Positions 61,410-64,000 of a stretch of 64,000 nt of DNA are shown in pieces (positions within the stretch are counted from its first letter, which is position 1; every line of letters starts with the position of its first letter). The notes beneath the pieces are model-generated. The model made no database searches. It saw only the letters and a list, made by a program, of their open reading frames with translations, and was not told the DNA's origin. The position numbers were made by a program, and so were the translations under genes. The stretch is from assembly GCA_025800215.1 (NCBI GenBank), contig JAOXSC010000022.1, forward strand, positions 1 to 64,000. The letters run 5' to 3'. This DNA comes from Marinibacterium sp. Lineage in GTDB: Bacteria > Pseudomonadota > Alphaproteobacteria > Rhodobacterales > Rhodobacteraceae.

Positions 61410-62414
61410 ATGATTCACAAGAGGTTCCGACTGTCCCTGGCCCCTATCACGTCCGCCGCCATCCTTGCGCTATGCTGCAGTGCAGCGGCGCGCGAGGTGC
61501 CGGGCACGATTAGCCCCGAGGCCGCCGAGGCCCTGCGCACCATGCCCGAGGTTGCCGTTGTTGATGGCGACGTGCGCGCGGTGTTCGATGCGCTTGAAGC
61601 CGCCGGGGTCGAGGACAACGCCGCCGCGCTGCGCGCCATGCCGTCGCGGGTCGAAGAGGTCGAGATCGGGGGCCGCACCCATCTGCTGATCACGCCCGAA
61701 ACCGCAGACCCTGCGCGGGCCGGGAAGCTGATGGTGCATGTGCATGGCGGGGCGCATACCTATTCGACGCCACGCAGCACGCTGGTGGCATCACTGCGGG
61801 TGGCGCAGGCCACCGGTGCGCAGGTGCTGTCGGTGCATTACCCGCTGGCCTGGGAAGCACCGTTTCCCGCGTCGCGTGATTTTGTCATGCAGGTCTATGC
61901 CCATCTGCTGAAGGACTATGCGCCGGGCGATCTGATCCTGACCGGGGACAGCGCCGGGGGCGGGCTGATCCTGAGCACCTTGCAGGCGCTGCTGGAAGAC
62001 GGGCAGCCGATGCCCGCCGCCGCCGCGCTGCTGTCGCCCTGGGTCGATATTTCGGATGCGGGGGATACCAACATCACCCTGCGCCGGGCCGATCCGATCA
62101 TTGTCTATGATGACAATCTGGCGCCATCGGCCCGGATCTATGCCGGTGATCTGGACCTGAGCGATCCCGGCCCGTCACCGATCTATGGACCGTTCAGCGC
62201 CGATCTGCCGCCGATGCTGGTCACCACGGGCACGCGCGATCTGTTCCTGTCGGGGGCGGCGCGGCTGCAGCGCCGGTTGCTGGATGCGGGCGTGCCGGTG
62301 GATCTGATTGTCTACGAGGGCATGTGGCATGTCTTTCAGATCGACGATCTGCCGGAAAGCGATGCGGCGTGGCGCGACTATTCAAGATTTGTAGATAGGG
62401 TATGGCCACGATGA
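61410..62414 (+). CDS. Alpha/beta hydrolase (hormone-sensitive-lipase type), exported
   Basis: 334 residues. Signal peptide about 1-27 (LSLAPITSAAILALCCSAAA). The oxyanion motif HVHGGAHTYS, nucleophile elbow GDSAGGGLI, Asp in TTGTRDLFLSGAARLQ and His in YEGMWHVFQIDD form the catalytic set of HSL-type esterases. It probably hydrolyses an ester or lactone outside the cytoplasm, in the same pathway as the preceding enzyme. It overlaps the next gene by 13 bases. Confidence 0.85.
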   Translation: MIHKRFRLSLAPITSAAILALCCSAAAREVPGTISPEAAEALRTMPEVAVVDGDVRAVFDALEAAGVEDNAAALRAMPSRVEEVEIGGRTHLLITPETADPARAGKLMVHVHGGAHTYSTPRSTLVASLRVAQATGAQVLSVHYPLAWEAPFPASRDFVMQVYAHLLKDYAPGDLILTGDSAGGGLILSTLQALLEDGQPMPAAAALLSPWVDISDAGDTNITLRRADPIIVYDDNLAPSARIYAGDLDLSDPGPSPIYGPFSADLPPMLVTTGTRDLFLSGAARLQRRLLDAGVPVDLIVYEGMWHVFQIDDLPESDAAWRDYSRFVDRVWPR

Positions 62415-63232
62415 AACGGATGATCCGGGGCGCGCTGATCGCGCTGTGTGGTTGGGCAGGGATGGCGCAGGCGGATGATGGCTGTGATGCGCAATGTCAG
62501 ATCGCGCGCAAGGTGCAGGATCCGCTGGCCAATATCCGTGCGGTGATCACCGACAACACCATCGGTTTTGATGATGAGCGTGACCCGCTGGCCTATGGGT
62601 TTCAGGTGCAGCCGGTCTATTCGCTGCCGACCACGGGGGATTACAACGTGATCCTGCGCGGCATCGTGCCGATCGTCGGGGCGCGCAACGGTGTGGTGCT
62701 GCCGCCGCTTGGGGGCGGGCCGCGCGGGTCGGCGCAGTATGACTGGGGGCTTGGCGATGTGGTGCTGCAGGCCTTTGTGTCTCCGCGTGGATCGGGGGGC
62801 ATCAAGTTCGGGCTCGGGCCGCAGATCTCGTTGCGCACGCGTACCAATGATGCGGCGGCGGGGCCGGGCTGGGGCGGTGGTCTGACGGCTGTGGTGACGG
62901 GCGCGTCGGGGCGCTGGACCTATGGCGGGATTGTCGGCCAGCACTGGGGGCAGGACGGGTTCAGCGTGGCGTCGATCAATCCGGTGCTGATGTACAACAG
63001 CGATCTGTTTGGCGGCAGCTATCTGGGCTACGCCAATACCATGACCTACACCTGGGACGCTCCGGGATCCGAGCGCTGGCAGGTGCCGGTGGGTGTGACC
63101 TTTGGCAAGACATTCCCGCGTGCGGACGGGTCGGCCATTGATGTGAACATCGGCGCCTACAGCCTTGCGGCGCGCCCCGACGGGGCCGCCAAGAGCCAGC
63201 TGAAATTCGGGCTGTCTCTGGTCTGGCCATGA
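62402..63232 (+). CDS. Outer-membrane beta-barrel protein of unknown cargo
   Basis: 276 residues. Signal peptide about 4-24 (KRMIRGALIALCGWAGMAQA) followed by DDGCDAQCQIARKVQDP. The rest alternates hydrophobic and polar residues as in transmembrane strands (VQPVYSLPTTGDYNVILRGIVPI, WTYGGIVGQHWGQ, WQVPVGVTFGKTF) and ends LSLVWP. It resembles the outer-membrane transporter-like proteins often found beside hydrolase genes. ATG at 62402 or 62411 is the start. Confidence 0.72.
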   Translation: MATMKRMIRGALIALCGWAGMAQADDGCDAQCQIARKVQDPLANIRAVITDNTIGFDDERDPLAYGFQVQPVYSLPTTGDYNVILRGIVPIVGARNGVVLPPLGGGPRGSAQYDWGLGDVVLQAFVSPRGSGGIKFGLGPQISLRTRTNDAAAGPGWGGGLTAVVTGASGRWTYGGIVGQHWGQDGFSVASINPVLMYNSDLFGGSYLGYANTMTYTWDAPGSERWQVPVGVTFGKTFPRADGSAIDVNIGAYSLAARPDGAAKSQLKFGLSLVWP

Positions 63233-63246
63233 GCGGCCGTGAGCGG

Positions 63247-64000
63247 TCAGGGTTTTGGAAGGCGGCCGACCTCTTTCGGCAACCGGCCGAAATGGGTTCG
63301 ATAGTAGCGGGCGGCGCGGCCGAAATGGTCAAAGCCCGCGTCGAGCGCGGCTTGGGTCACGCTGCTGTGGCCGGCGCCCGATTTCAGCAGGGTGTGGAAC
63401 CGGTGCAGGCGCACCAGCCGGATATAGCTGGCCGGGCCCATGCCAAGGATGTCGTCAAAGGCGCGGTGCAGCGTGCGTCGGGACAGGCCCAGTGCGGCGC
63501 TCATGTCGTCGACGGCCAGGGCCTTGTCCCAGCCGATGCTGCCCAGATAGTCTTCGGCGCGTCGCAGGGTGCCATAGCGCGCATGCGGGTCGAAACCGGC
63601 GGGCTGGCTGAGCGCGCCGAGCAGGGTGCTCATGATCTGGGCCGGGGGGCAGGTCGCATCGGGCCGCGCCAGCAGCTGCAGGCAGAGGGTGACCATCTGG
63701 TCATACCGGGCGGTGTCGGTTCGCCAGATGCCCGCGGGCAGCGCGGTCAGCCCGGCCTGATGCGCCAGCTCTGGTGCGACGTCGATCCCCAGTCGCAGGC
63801 TGCCGGCGGGCAGGGTGTAGTCATGGCTGGCCTGACCGAACACGAGCACATCGCCATAGCCGATGGGCTGGCCTTTCCAGCTGTGGCCCGGCCCGTCGGA
63901 CAGGATGGCCCCAAAACTGGCCCCGAAACTGGTGTTGGAATTGGGGTCGCGGCGGGCGTGACAGCTGCGCAATGCGCAGGCCTGTGTTTCAAGGCTGAGC
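63247..64000 (-). CDS. AraC-family transcriptional regulator, 5' end beyond the window
   Basis: The last 251 residues are in the window and the frame stays open to the right edge. The C-terminal AraC domain is at about the last 100 residues (VDDMSAALGLSRRTLHRAFDDILG, TQAALDAGFDHFGRAARYYRTHFG). The N-terminal part (GHSWKGQPIGYGDVLVFG) is a sensor domain of the cupin-like AraC group. It converges on the hydrolase operon and may control it. Confidence 0.82.
   Translation of the reverse strand, partial: LSLETQACALRSCHARRDPNSNTSFGASFGAILSDGPGHSWKGQPIGYGDVLVFGQASHDYTLPAGSLRLGIDVAPELAHQAGLTALPAGIWRTDTARYDQMVTLCLQLLARPDATCPPAQIMSTLLGALSQPAGFDPHARYGTLRRAEDYLGSIGWDKALAVDDMSAALGLSRRTLHRAFDDILGMGPASYIRLVRLHRFHTLLKSGAGHSSVTQAALDAGFDHFGRAARYYRTHFGRLPKEVGRLPKP

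Overview
The window is a high-GC stretch of an extrachromosomal replicon (plasmid or chromid) from an alphaproteobacterium, most likely Rhodobacterales. A complete repABC cassette (55.6-59.2 kb) with a counter-transcribed RNA and two perfect parS-type palindromes marks the replicon. Gene content (B12 import with CbiZ, pseudoazurin, T1SS-style RTX proteins, several TonB receptors) fits marine or soil Rhodobacteraceae. I saw no tRNA, rRNA, insertion sequence, CRISPR array or conjugation gene.

Layout. 0-0.27 kb: start of a tungstate/molybdate-type ABC permease (runs off the left edge). 0.6-7.1 kb: a cobalamin riboswitch followed by a tightly overlapping btuB-btuF-btuC-btuD-cbiZ operon and an unknown gene, for import and remodelling of corrinoids. 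7.2-7.7 kb: pseudoazurin. 7.9-16.2 kb: an unusually long glutamate-synthase-like protein, a CysJ-like diflavin reductase and a HemS/HmuS-like protein, behind a leader full of inverted repeats. 16.4-19.1 kb: exbB, two exbD and tonB, energising the TonB receptors of the window. 19.2-37.2 kb: an iron acquisition island with a His/Cys-rich unknown, a MarR regulator, three more TonB receptors, two complete FecCD-type ABC importers, a siderophore-interacting reductase, a DUF2218 protein and an AraC regulator. 37.2-44.3 kb: accessory genes (WGR protein, Phd/VapC toxin-antitoxin, LysR regulator, RTX protein, GMC oxidoreductase plus enolase-superfamily pair, a low-GC orphan). 44.4-48.9 kb: a giant secreted 5'-nucleotidase-type phosphatase.

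49.0-55.4 kb is the most interesting part: a seven-gene, overlapping minus-strand operon encoding Nudix hydrolase, a PhoU-like/phosphotransferase fusion, an ATP-grasp enzyme, an HprK-related kinase, a histidine phosphatase, a calcineurin-like phosphoesterase and an amphi-Trp protein. ATP-grasp, amphi-Trp and HprK-related kinase are the defining members of the functionally unassigned 'GAK' system. A Pho-box-like direct repeat with a good -10 lies just before the first gene, and a triple Pho-like repeat lies before the neighbouring 5'-nucleotidase, so I infer that both units belong to a phosphate-starvation response.

59.5-64.0 kb: a small secreted unknown, then an operon of phosphotriesterase-family hydrolase, alpha/beta hydrolase and outer-membrane protein, facing an AraC regulator that runs off the right edge.
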